Of a stretch of 64,000 nt of DNA, positions 51,861 to 59,084 are shown piece by piece. The translations under genes and the position numbers were made by a program. Under the pieces are notes generated by a model, which was given only the letters and a program-made list of their open reading frames with translations, was not told where the DNA came from and did no database searches. The DNA lies in the NCBI GenBank assembly GCA_963704295.1, contig OY969884.1, forward strand, positions 1,798,001 through 1,862,000. Reading direction: 5' to 3'. Numbering within the stretch: the first letter of the stretch is position 1; every line of letters starts with the position of its first letter. Origin of the DNA: JACCVL01 sp963704295. Lineage in GTDB: Bacteria; Actinomycetota; Actinomycetes; Propionibacteriales; Nocardioidaceae.

Positions 51861-53090
51861 GTGACCACGTGGGTCGTGCTGCTCGGCGGCGTGCTCGTCG
51901 GTGTGCTCGTCGGAGCCACGACGGCGCTGCTCGTGATCCGCCGTCCGCGCCACCCCGCCGGTGCCGCCGCCACCGCACCGCTCGGCGTCGGCTCGGGCGG
52001 GGAGGTGGTCCCGGACGGTGCGGTGGCGGTGCTGTCCGCCCTGCGTTCGTCCGCCGTACTGGTCGACCCGGGTGACGTCGTCGTCCAGGCAAGCGCTCCC
52101 GCGTTCGAGATGGGACTGCTCCGCGGCGACCGGCTGGTCGAGCCGCAGCTCGCCGAGATGGTGCGGGCGGTGCGACGTGACGGGGCGATCCGGGAGAGCG
52201 AGCTGGTGCTCGCCGGCGGTCAGGGCGCCGCCTCCCGGCATGTCGTCGCCCGGGTGGCCCCGCTGAGCGAGCGGCTGCTGCTGGTGCTGGTCGAGGACCG
52301 GACCCGGGAGCGCCGGGTCGAGACCGTGCGCCGCGACTTCACCGTGAACGTGAGCCACGAGCTGAAGACCCCAGTCGGCGCCCTGTCACTGCTTGCCGAG
52401 GCGGTCAAGGAGGCTGCCGACGACCCCGCGGCCGTGCAGCGCTTCGCACAGCGGATGCGGGTCGAGGCCGAGCGGCTCGGCCGGCTCGTGCAGCAGGTGA
52501 TCGAGCTGTCCCGGCTACAGGACGACCAGCTGCTCGACGAGCCCTCCTGCGTCGACGTGGACGAGTTGGTGGCGGCCTCCCTCGACCGCAGCCGGACCGA
52601 CGCCGACGCCCGGGCCGTGCAGCTCACCGGCCAGACCGACACCGGTCTCACGGTGCGCGGCAACGCCGGGCAGCTCGAGGTGGCGCTGGGCAACCTCGTC
52701 GACAACGCGGTGGCATACAGCGCCGACCACACTCGGGTGTCGGTGACGGCCAAGGCGGTCGACGACGTCGTGCACCTCACCGTCGCCGACCAGGGCGTGG
52801 GGATCGCCGAGAACGAGCTCGAACGCATCTTCGAGCGGTTCTACCGGGTGGACCCGGCGCGGGCCCGGGCCACCGGCGGGACCGGTCTCGGGCTGTCGAT
52901 CGTGAAGCATGTCGTCGCGAGCCACGGTGGCGAGGTGCGGGTCTGGAGCGTCCCCCGCGCCGGGTCCTCGTTCACCCTGGTGCTGCCGGCGTGGACCGAC
53001 GAGCCGGCGGCCGACCCGTCGGGACCGCCCGACGCGGTGTCCGGCCAGAACCCGCGGCCGGCGCTGCGACGGCAGGGGACGACGGTATGA
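51861..53090 (+). CDS. senX3: Sensor histidine kinase SenX3
   Basis: 409 residues, GTG start. One or two N-terminal membrane spans (VVLLGGVLVGVLVGATTALL), a PAS-like region (about 55-145), then the dimerisation helix with phospho-acceptor His166 in VNVSHELKTPVGAL and ATPase boxes N (LGNLVDNAVAY), G1 (DQGVGIAE) and G2 (GGTGLGLSIV). It senses phosphate limitation via PstB/PhoU. TACGAT six bases before GTG suggests leaderless transcription. Overlaps regX3 (ATGA). Confidence 0.96.
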   Translation: MTTWVVLLGGVLVGVLVGATTALLVIRRPRHPAGAAATAPLGVGSGGEVVPDGAVAVLSALRSSAVLVDPGDVVVQASAPAFEMGLLRGDRLVEPQLAEMVRAVRRDGAIRESELVLAGGQGAASRHVVARVAPLSERLLLVLVEDRTRERRVETVRRDFTVNVSHELKTPVGALSLLAEAVKEAADDPAAVQRFAQRMRVEAERLGRLVQQVIELSRLQDDQLLDEPSCVDVDELVAASLDRSRTDADARAVQLTGQTDTGLTVRGNAGQLEVALGNLVDNAVAYSADHTRVSVTAKAVDDVVHLTVADQGVGIAENELERIFERFYRVDPARARATGGTGLGLSIVKHVVASHGGEVRVWSVPRAGSSFTLVLPAWTDEPAADPSGPPDAVSGQNPRPALRRQGTTV

Positions 53091-53770
53091 CCCGGGTGCT
53101 GGTGGTCGAGGACGAGGAGAGCTACAGCGACGCGCTGTCGTACGTGCTGCGCAAGGAGGGGTTCGAGGTCGCCGTCGCCGCGACCGGACCGGCCGCGCTG
53201 GACGAGTTCGACCGCGCGGGCGCCGACATCGTCCTGCTCGACCTGATGCTCCCCGGTCTCCCGGGCACCGAGGTCTGCCGCCAGCTGCGGCAGCGGTCGG
53301 CGGTGCCGGTGATCATGGTGACCGCCAAGGACGACGAGGTGGACAAGGTCGTCGGACTCGAGTTGGGCGCCGACGACTACGTGACCAAGCCGTACAGCCC
53401 GCGGGAGCTCGTGGCACGGATCCGCGCCGTGCTGCGTCGTGGCTCCGACGGTGCCGACCTGTCGGCTCCGGCGACGCTGGAGCAGGGACCGGTCCGGATG
53501 GACGTGGAGCGGCACGTCGTGACCGTCGGCGGGGCCGACATCCGGCTGCCGCTGAAGGAGTTCGAGCTGCTCGAGCTGTTCCTGCGCAACAGCGGTCGGG
53601 TCCTGACCCGCGGCCAGCTGATCGACCGGGTGTGGGGCACGGACTACGTCGGCGACACCAAGACCCTGGACGTTCACGTCAAGCGGCTGCGCGCCAAGAT
53701 CGAGCCGGACCCGTCGACGCCGCGCTACCTCGTGACCGTGCGTGGGCTGGGCTACAAGTACGAGGTCTGA
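53087..53770 (+). CDS. regX3: Response regulator RegX3
   Basis: 227 residues. The receiver domain has acidic pocket EDE (8-10), phospho-acceptor Asp52 (VLLDLMLPG) and K-PYSP; the winged helix has RLPLKEFELLELFLRNSGRV and TLDVHVKRLRAKIEPDPSTP. It is the phosphate-starvation activator of actinobacteria (PhoP in Streptomyces) and the likely ligand of the PHO arrays at 18136 and 51747. The ATG overlaps the senX3 stop. Confidence 0.97.
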   Translation: MTRVLVVEDEESYSDALSYVLRKEGFEVAVAATGPAALDEFDRAGADIVLLDLMLPGLPGTEVCRQLRQRSAVPVIMVTAKDDEVDKVVGLELGADDYVTKPYSPRELVARIRAVLRRGSDGADLSAPATLEQGPVRMDVERHVVTVGGADIRLPLKEFELLELFLRNSGRVLTRGQLIDRVWGTDYVGDTKTLDVHVKRLRAKIEPDPSTPRYLVTVRGLGYKYEV

Positions 53771-53784
53771 GTCGGCCGCCGGTG

Positions 53785-54369
53785 TCAGCTGCTGGTGTCG
53801 GTCGGCTCGGGCGCGCCCTCCGGTGTGGTCCGGCCGGGCAGGTCGCGCGCCGGGAGCGGCACGTCGGCGTACGGACCCTCGGCGGTGACGACCGGGACCT
53901 GTCCGCTCACGGTGGCGCTGCGCTCGAAGGCCAGCGTGAGGGTGACCAGCCGACCGGGCTCGAGGCTGTCGGTGTCGAAGGTCACCGCTGCGTCGTCCGC
54001 GGTCTGCACCAGCGTGTCCGCCGGGATCGGCAGCGTGCCGTTCACGATCGTGGCGGGCACCGTGTTGCCCTCTGAGTCGGTGACCTGGGCCGCGGTCAGC
54101 GCGTCGTCGGACTCGAACGGTCCCACCAGCCCGGTGACCAGGGTGACGCCGCCGCCGTCGGCGGTGACGAGCAGGCTGCCCATGGCGTTGACCTCCCCGC
54201 CGTACAGGTTGGTGCCCGACGGGGCGTTGTAGACCTGCACGGTCTGTGCGTCGAAGCCGGTGGCGCACGCGCTCAACCCGCTTGTCAGCACGACGGTGGC
54301 CAGCGCCACCGAGCCCGCTCGAGCGATGCGCGCCGTCCGGCGACGGGTCCGGCTGGGCGGCAGGGACAC
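53785..54369 (-). CDS. LpqE-like lipoprotein
   Basis: 194 residues from GTG 54369, chosen for GAGGAGAGG upstream. The signal peptide ends in lipobox LSAC with Cys35. The mature part (AQTVQVYNAPSGTNLYGGEV, GSLLVTADGG, LTLAFERSATVSGQVPVV) looks like an Ig/copper-chaperone-like beta sandwich. It is divergent from carD as lpqE is in M. tuberculosis. Surface-exposed lipoprotein of unknown ligand. Confidence 0.85.
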   Translation of the reverse strand: MSLPPSRTRRRTARIARAGSVALATVVLTSGLSACATGFDAQTVQVYNAPSGTNLYGGEVNAMGSLLVTADGGGVTLVTGLVGPFESDDALTAAQVTDSEGNTVPATIVNGTLPIPADTLVQTADDAAVTFDTDSLEPGRLVTLTLAFERSATVSGQVPVVTAEGPYADVPLPARDLPGRTTPEGAPEPTDTSS

Positions 54370-54574
54370 GACCGTAAGTCCTCTCCTCGGGGCGGCGCTC
54401 GCGACGGGTGACGGCGGCCGGCGCGGTGGCGGCGCCGGCGGCGGGCACAGCCTATCCAGGGCGGCGGCGCCGGGGATGGCGGAGCCAGCGCTTCCCATGA
54501 AAACGCCGTGATGTCAACCCGCAATCCCCGTCCTGACCTGCACAGACGCTCCGAGCGGGTCAGCGACCTCGTGT

Positions 54575-54597
54575 TAGACTGGTCACTGACGAAGGGG
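54575..54597 (+). promoter_or_regulatory. carD promoter -10 and ribosome binding site
   Basis: TAGACT (54575-54580) is a good actinobacterial -10, with transcription expected a few bases later, then AAGGGG (54592-54597) eight bases before the carD ATG. Unlike many genes here, carD has a short 5' leader with a ribosome site. Confidence 0.6.
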
Positions 54598-54604
54598 TCC
54601 CTAC

Positions 54605-55090
54605 ATGGCTTTCACTGTCGGCGAAACGGTTGTCTACCCCAATCACGGGGCAGCCGTCATCGAGGACATCGAGACCCGGCAGATCAAGGGCGAGGACAAG
54701 ACCTACCTCGTGCTGCGGATCGTGGCGCAGAGCGACCTGGTGGTCCGTGTGCCGGCCTGCAACCTTGATCTCGTCGGCGTCCGGGACGTGGTGGACAAGG
54801 AGGGCCTGGAGCGTGTCTTCGACGTGCTCCGCCTGCCGCACACCGAGGAGCCGACCAACTGGTCGCGGCGCTACAAGGCCAACCTGGAGAAGCTGCACTC
54901 CGGCGACGTGATGAAGGTTGCCGAGGTCGTCCGCGACCTGTGGCGCCGGGAGAAGGACCGCGGCCTGTCCGCCGGTGAGAAGCGGATGCTCGCCAAGGCC
55001 CGCCAGATCCTGGTCTCCGAGCTCGCGCTCGCCGAGCACACCAACGAGGACAAGGCCGAGACCCTTCTCGACGAGGTGCTCGCCTCCTGA
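54605..55090 (+). CDS. carD: Transcription factor CarD
   Basis: 161 residues. The N-terminal RNA-polymerase-interacting Tudor-like domain (FTVGETVVYPNHGAAVIEDI) and the C-terminal helical DNA-binding domain (NWSRRYKANLEKLHSGD, VAEVVRDLWRREKDRGLSAG, with the fork-wedging Trp) are complete. CarD stabilises open promoter complexes and is essential in mycobacteria. It is followed by ispD with an overlap. Confidence 0.97.
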   Translation: MAFTVGETVVYPNHGAAVIEDIETRQIKGEDKTYLVLRIVAQSDLVVRVPACNLDLVGVRDVVDKEGLERVFDVLRLPHTEEPTNWSRRYKANLEKLHSGDVMKVAEVVRDLWRREKDRGLSAGEKRMLAKARQILVSELALAEHTNEDKAETLLDEVLAS

Positions 55091-55788
55091 CGCCAGTCGC
55101 CGCGCTGGTCCCGGCCGCCGGCCGAGGGCTGCGACTGGGCGACGGTGACCCGAAGGCGTTGCGACCGCTCGGCGGCGAACCGCTGCTGCTGCACACGCTG
55201 CGGGCCCTCGACGGCAGCGGGCTCCTCGACGGCGGGGTGGTGTCCGCTCCGCCGGAGCTCTGCTCGCGGGTGGAGTCGCTGCTCAGCGACGCGGGTCTGT
55301 CGCCGCGGTGGCGCGTCACCTCCGGTGGTGACACCCGGCAGGAGTCGGTCGGGCGGGCGCTGGCCGAGCTCGGCGCCGAGTTCGATGTCGTGCTGGTGCA
55401 CGACGCGGCGCGGCCGTTCGTCCCGGCGTCGGTGCTGCAGCGGGTGCTGACCGCCGTACGGGCCGGCGCGGACGCCGTGGTCCCGGTGGTCCCGGTCGCC
55501 GACACGGTCAAGGCGGTGTCCGGTGACGCGGTGCTGAGCACGCCGGACCGGGATTCGCTGCGCCAGGTGCAGACGCCGCAGGGGTTCCACCGTTCGGTGC
55601 TCGAGTCCGCGTATCGCGCTCTGACGTCCGGGGCCCAGGGGACAGCCGGTCCGGCCACCGACGACGCGGGGCTGGTCGAGCGGCTCGGCGGCCGGGTCGT
55701 GGTGGTGGAGGGGGATCCCCTGGCCTTCAAGGTGACCGGCCCGCTCGATCTGCTGCTGGCCGAGGCCCTGCTCCGCGGCCGGCGCTGA
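55087..55788 (+). CDS. ispD: 2-C-methyl-D-erythritol 4-phosphate cytidylyltransferase IspD
   Basis: About 233 residues. The CTP-binding motif VPAAGRGLRLGDGDPKALRP starts 4 codons after 55087, then DTRQESVGRAL, VLVHDAARPFVP, VVPVVPVADTVKAV and TPQGFHRSVL. It makes CDP-methylerythritol in the non-mevalonate isoprenoid pathway. No ATG, GTG or TTG precedes the motif in frame near the carD end; the only codon that fits is CTG at 55087, overlapping the carD TGA. A TTG at 55159 would delete the active site. Start by termination-reinitiation at CTG is inferred. Confidence 0.9.
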   Translation: MTPVAALVPAAGRGLRLGDGDPKALRPLGGEPLLLHTLRALDGSGLLDGGVVSAPPELCSRVESLLSDAGLSPRWRVTSGGDTRQESVGRALAELGAEFDVVLVHDAARPFVPASVLQRVLTAVRAGADAVVPVVPVADTVKAVSGDAVLSTPDRDSLRQVQTPQGFHRSVLESAYRALTSGAQGTAGPATDDAGLVERLGGRVVVVEGDPLAFKVTGPLDLLLAEALLRGRR

Positions 55789-55841
55789 TCCGCCGCCGCG
55801 CTGGCCCGCCGCCGCGCTGGCCCGCCGCCCCGCGGCCCGGC

Positions 55842-55883
55842 GATGATGCATTCCCGTCGCCCGGACGACCGAGATGCATCGCC
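55842..55883. repeat. Palindromic dispersed repeat family A, copy 3
   Basis: GATGATGCATTCCCGTCG, centre CCCGGA, CGACCGAGATGCATCGCC. It lies in the gap between convergent ispD and ispF, preceded by a GC-rich direct repeat of GCCGCCGCGCTGGCCC. Confidence 0.85.
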
Positions 55884-55929
55884 GGGCGGGCCGTGCTGAG
55901 CCTCGGCCGGTGCGATCCGGACCCGCGCC

Positions 55930-55974
55930 GATGCTTTCCGGTTGCTCGGGCGACGGAAATGCATCATCGCCCGT
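55930..55974. repeat. Palindromic dispersed repeat family A, copy 4
   Basis: GATGCTTTCCGGTTG, centre CTCGGG, CGACGGAAATGCATCATC then GCCCGT. It is 46 bases after copy 3 in the same convergent gap and 22 bases from the ispF stop. Confidence 0.88.
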
Positions 55975-55996
55975 ACGGGGCAGCCACCCGGCGCCG

Positions 55997-56476
55997 TCAG
56001 TCGATGCGCTCGACCAACGCCGTGGCGATCGCCGCGACCCCCTCGCCGCGGCCGGTGAGGCCGAGCCCGTCGGTGGTGGTCGCGGACACCGAGACCGCGG
56101 CTCCCACGGCGTCGGACAGCGCTCGCTCGGCCTCCGCTCGCCGGCTGCCGAGCCGGGGCCGGCTGCCGACCAGCTGCACCGCGACGTTGCTGGGCCGCCA
56201 GCCCGCCGCCACCACGCGGGCCGTGGTCTCGGTGAGCAGCGCCACCCCGGAGGCGTCGGCCCATCGCGGGTCGCCGGTGCCGTACTGGCTGCCGAGGTCG
56301 CCGAGCCCGGCAGCGGACAGCAGCGCGTCGCAGACGGCGTGGGCCACCACGTCGGCATCGGAGTGCCCGTCCAGCCCGGCGGGCTCGTCCGGCCAGTGCA
56401 GTCCGGCGACCCACATCGGCCGGTCGGGGGCCAGCCGATGCACGTCGATGCCGGTGCCGACGCGCAACCCCGTCAC
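55997..56476 (-). CDS. ispF: 2-C-methyl-D-erythritol 2,4-cyclodiphosphate synthase IspF
   Basis: 159 residues, GTG start. Metal site GIDVHRL and LDGHSDADVVAHAVCDAL, then LGSQYGTGDPRWADASG and SVSATTTDGLGLTGRGEGVAA are family-diagnostic. It cyclises CDP-ME-2-phosphate. It is convergent with ispD here rather than being next in the same operon as in many actinobacteria, so the region has been rearranged. Confidence 0.95.
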   Translation of the reverse strand: MTGLRVGTGIDVHRLAPDRPMWVAGLHWPDEPAGLDGHSDADVVAHAVCDALLSAAGLGDLGSQYGTGDPRWADASGVALLTETTARVVAAGWRPSNVAVQLVGSRPRLGSRRAEAERALSDAVGAAVSVSATTTDGLGLTGRGEGVAAIATALVERID

Positions 56477-56554
56477 CGAGCCGCCGCCGAGGGAGGTCCG
56501 CAGCGGCCGACCCGGTGTCGTTGCATGGGCACCTCTCCGGCTCGCGGGGCTGCG

Positions 56555-57850
56555 TCAGTGTCGGGGGAGACGGGAGCTCGGCCGCACCACGTACGCCGTC
56601 CCCGCGCTCGCGGTCAGCCAAGCATCCTCCAGCTGGCCGCGGGCGTACACCCGGCGGACGCCGCGGTCGCGTGGGGCGGCGGGGTCGTTGACGATCGGCC
56701 GGCCGTGCGCGGTGAAGCCCCGCAGCACGACCAGGTGCCCACCGGTGGAGGTCAGCGGCGATCCGTCCAGCTCGCCGGCGCCGAAGGCGATCGAGAGCAC
56801 CAGCGGGATACCGGCCGCGATGTAGCGTTCCGCGGCGCGCAGCGAGCGGAGTCGGGTGACGAACGAGTCGAGCCCGAACGTGCCGGCGTACGCGGCGGAG
56901 AACGACCAGTTGCCGGTCCCTTGGTAGCGGTGGTCGTAGGTCATCCGGGCGGCGTGGTCGACCCACGGATCCCGGTGCCCGTCGGGCACCCAGCCGTACT
57001 GGCGGCGGGTGGGGCCGGAGCCCCAGGAGGCGAGAACCATCGCCACCGAGGTCGGCGAGCACCAGGCCTCGCCGCCGTTGTCCCACTGCGGGTAGTCACC
57101 CTGATGGATCATCTGGCTGTAGCGGGGGACCCCGATCACCGTGCCGCGGGCTGGGCCCGGTCGGCTGGTGCGCGCATCGGTCGGGGCGGTCGTCGACGTC
57201 GTCGCGCCGGTCGCATCGACCACCGGGGTACGGCCGGAGCCGACCCGTCGGTGCAGCACCAGGCGCAGCTGCCAGCCGCGGGCGTCGGCGTGCGCACGCA
57301 CGGTGTCGGTGGCGACGCTGGCGACGTCGTCGTCCTGGGCCCCCTGGCTGGTCCGGTGGAAGCCGCGCAGCGTTCCGCTCGCCCAGCGGCCCACCACGTC
57401 CCAGCTTCCGCGGCGACCGGAGGTGGTCCGCACGCGGACCTCCGCCTGCAGCCAGGTGCCGCGCGGGGTGGTGGCGCTCCAGCTCGGGACCAGCTCGCGG
57501 AACGGGCTGTCGGCCCGCGCCCACGGCGAGCGCCAGCGGCCGAAGGCGTAGCGGTGCGGTCGGTCGTCGCCGTAGGGGTCGGTCCACGTGCGAACCCCGA
57601 TGGGGTCCCCGATCCGCAGCGAACCGCGCCTGACGACCACGCCGGCGCCGTTGCCCCGGCGCAGCTGCTGCGCGGAGCGCCACCGCCGCAGGTCGGTTCG
57701 CAGCGGTTGGCGCTGAGCGGTCTGACTGTTGGTCGTCTCCGCGAGGACAACGCCCGGCGGACCGCTCGGTGGGGTGGCCCGGGCCGGGAGGGTGAGGCCG
57801 GCCACGCAGGTGATCGCGAGTGCGGCCGCCCCCAGGGCACTGAGGCGCAT
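56555..57850 (-). CDS. Exported peptidase C39-like protein
   Basis: 431 residues from ATG 57850 (an ATG at 57859 adds three). A signal peptide (LSALGAAALAITCVAGLTL) is followed by a long N-terminal domain (FGRWRSPWARADSPFRELVP, with RGTWLQAEVRVRT) and a C-terminal Peptidase_C39_2 domain. Cys264 (EAWCSPTSVAMVLASWG), His372 (GGHLVVLRGF) and Asp389 (IVNDPA) form the likely papain-like triad. It should cleave or bind extracellular peptides. The interval ispF-cysS holds this gene instead of the usual direct linkage. Confidence 0.85.
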   Translation of the reverse strand: MRLSALGAAALAITCVAGLTLPARATPPSGPPGVVLAETTNSQTAQRQPLRTDLRRWRSAQQLRRGNGAGVVVRRGSLRIGDPIGVRTWTDPYGDDRPHRYAFGRWRSPWARADSPFRELVPSWSATTPRGTWLQAEVRVRTTSGRRGSWDVVGRWASGTLRGFHRTSQGAQDDDVASVATDTVRAHADARGWQLRLVLHRRVGSGRTPVVDATGATTSTTAPTDARTSRPGPARGTVIGVPRYSQMIHQGDYPQWDNGGEAWCSPTSVAMVLASWGSGPTRRQYGWVPDGHRDPWVDHAARMTYDHRYQGTGNWSFSAAYAGTFGLDSFVTRLRSLRAAERYIAAGIPLVLSIAFGAGELDGSPLTSTGGHLVVLRGFTAHGRPIVNDPAAPRDRGVRRVYARGQLEDAWLTASAGTAYVVRPSSRLPRH

Positions 57851-57938
57851 GTGACGCATGGGGCGAGAGCGTATGCGGGTGCGACGGGTTCGACCATCCC
57901 CCGTACGGCCGACCGGGACGCCCACCCCGACCACCGAC

Positions 57939-57983
57939 GATACATTCCCGTCGCCCCGGCGACGGGAATGCATCATCGCCCGT
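57939..57983. repeat. Palindromic dispersed repeat family A, copy 5
   Basis: GATACATTCCCGTCGC, centre CCCG, GCGACGGGAATGCATCATC, then GCCCGT. Arms are almost perfectly paired. It separates the C39-like gene from the DUF559-type gene, ending 5 bases from the latter's stop. Confidence 0.9.
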
Positions 57984-57988
57984 CCCGA

Positions 57989-58903
57989 TCAGCGCCCCGC
58001 CCAGCCACCGCGGCGCAGCAGCCGGACCAGCTGGTCGCCGACCCGGTCCTGGCGACGGCGCACCGCGTACGAGGTGAACACAAGCAACCGCGGTCCGGTC
58101 AACGTGATCTCGTTGGTCCGGTCGACGTCGGCATCCCACTCCGCGACGTACGAGTGCGGGATGCCGTGCACCTCGCACCGGGCGGAATACCGGCGCCAGT
58201 CCAGGTCGAGGTAGTAGCGGCCGTCTCGGCGGCGCAGCACGGACTGCCGGCTCGGCTCCGGCAGCCGACACCGCCTGCGGATCACCTCGATGTCGCGCTC
58301 GGGCAGCGACTGGATCCCGCCGCCCGCGTCGTGTATCGACTCCAGGATCAGCGCCCGGTGGCGCGGTGTCCCCCGCCGGGCCAGCGCGGCGTACAGCTCG
58401 CCGGCAGTGGCCAGCCCCTGCTGGGCGGTGGCCAGCACGACGACGCGCGCCCGTCGCTCGTGCCGCGACCAGCTGGCTTCGTCGATGGCGCTGCGGGCCG
58501 GCCGCGTCCGTCGCGGCAGCCGCAGTGGGTGCACGTCGACGGCGTCGAGCTGCGTGGACCAGTGGTAGACGACGCCCGGAACCCGTGGGCGCCTGGCGCC
58601 TTCCGGGAGCACGACCCGAAGCTCGTCGGCCGCGAACCCGGTCATGCCGTGTAACTCGAGCGCGGTGAGGCCGGCCAGCGCCGCACCCCGCTGGCCGACC
58701 AGCAGCGCCAGCCATCGGCGCTGTGCCGCCGTGAGTGGGCCGTTGTGCAGCACGATCACTCCGTGGTGTGGTCGCTGCCAGCGCTGGGCGCGCAGCTGTG
58801 CTCGCACGGCAGCGACGCCGAACAGCCGCTCCGCCTGTCCGGTGGTCAGCACCCCGGACTGGGTGGCGACGACGTCGGACAGCAGGAGATGAGCGGGGAC
58901 CAT
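57989..58903 (-). CDS. DUF559-type protein with AbiEi-like N-terminal domain
   Basis: 304 residues from ATG 58903. The N-terminal 50 residues (LSDVVATQSGVLTTGQAERL) resemble the winged-helix domain of AbiEi-type antitoxins. The C-terminus (YYLDLDWRRYSARCEVHGIP) carries the D-x-D...E-V-x-G pattern of DUF559/Vsr-like nuclease folds. No partner toxin is adjacent, so it is an orphan. Palindromic family A copies lie directly on both sides (57939-57983 and 59001-59045), and it interrupts a conserved neighbourhood. Nuclease activity is unproven. Confidence 0.7.
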   Translation of the reverse strand: MVPAHLLLSDVVATQSGVLTTGQAERLFGVAAVRAQLRAQRWQRPHHGVIVLHNGPLTAAQRRWLALLVGQRGAALAGLTALELHGMTGFAADELRVVLPEGARRPRVPGVVYHWSTQLDAVDVHPLRLPRRTRPARSAIDEASWSRHERRARVVVLATAQQGLATAGELYAALARRGTPRHRALILESIHDAGGGIQSLPERDIEVIRRRCRLPEPSRQSVLRRRDGRYYLDLDWRRYSARCEVHGIPHSYVAEWDADVDRTNEITLTGPRLLVFTSYAVRRRQDRVGDQLVRLLRRGGWAGR

Positions 58904-59000
58904 GCTCGGACCCTGGTCCGCATACCGGACGGCCGGCGGGTCGGCGGACGCGCTGCTGTGGACGGACGACGATGCACTCCGGGCATGGGGACGAAGCGAC

Positions 59001-59045
59001 GATGCATTTCCGTCGTTCGAGCGACGGAAATGCGTCATCGCCCGT
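59001..59045. repeat. Palindromic dispersed repeat family A, copy 6 (best symmetry)
   Basis: GACGATGCATTTCCGTCG, centre TTCGAG, CGACGGAAATGCGTCATC: 18-base arms with two mismatches. A degenerate partial copy (GATGCACTCCGGGCATG) lies at 58971-58987. It sits between the divergent DUF559-type gene and cysS, 40 bases from the cysS start. Confidence 0.92.
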
Positions 59046-59084
59046 CTGGTCGGGCGGGTGGCGCGGCCCGGTTAGGCTTGCGCG

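Noticed and set aside
55159..55788. TTG at 55159 as the ispD start
   Set aside because: It would delete the glycine-rich CTP-binding motif that every IspD needs.
55874..58654. A 926-codon frame on the + strand across ispF and the C39-like gene
   Set aside because: It is antisense to well-supported genes, passes through three palindromic repeats and shows no domain.
57989..58903. Complete AbiE toxin-antitoxin system
   Set aside because: The AbiEi-like N-terminal domain is present, but no AbiEii nucleotidyltransferase gene adjoins it, and the C-terminus looks like DUF559.
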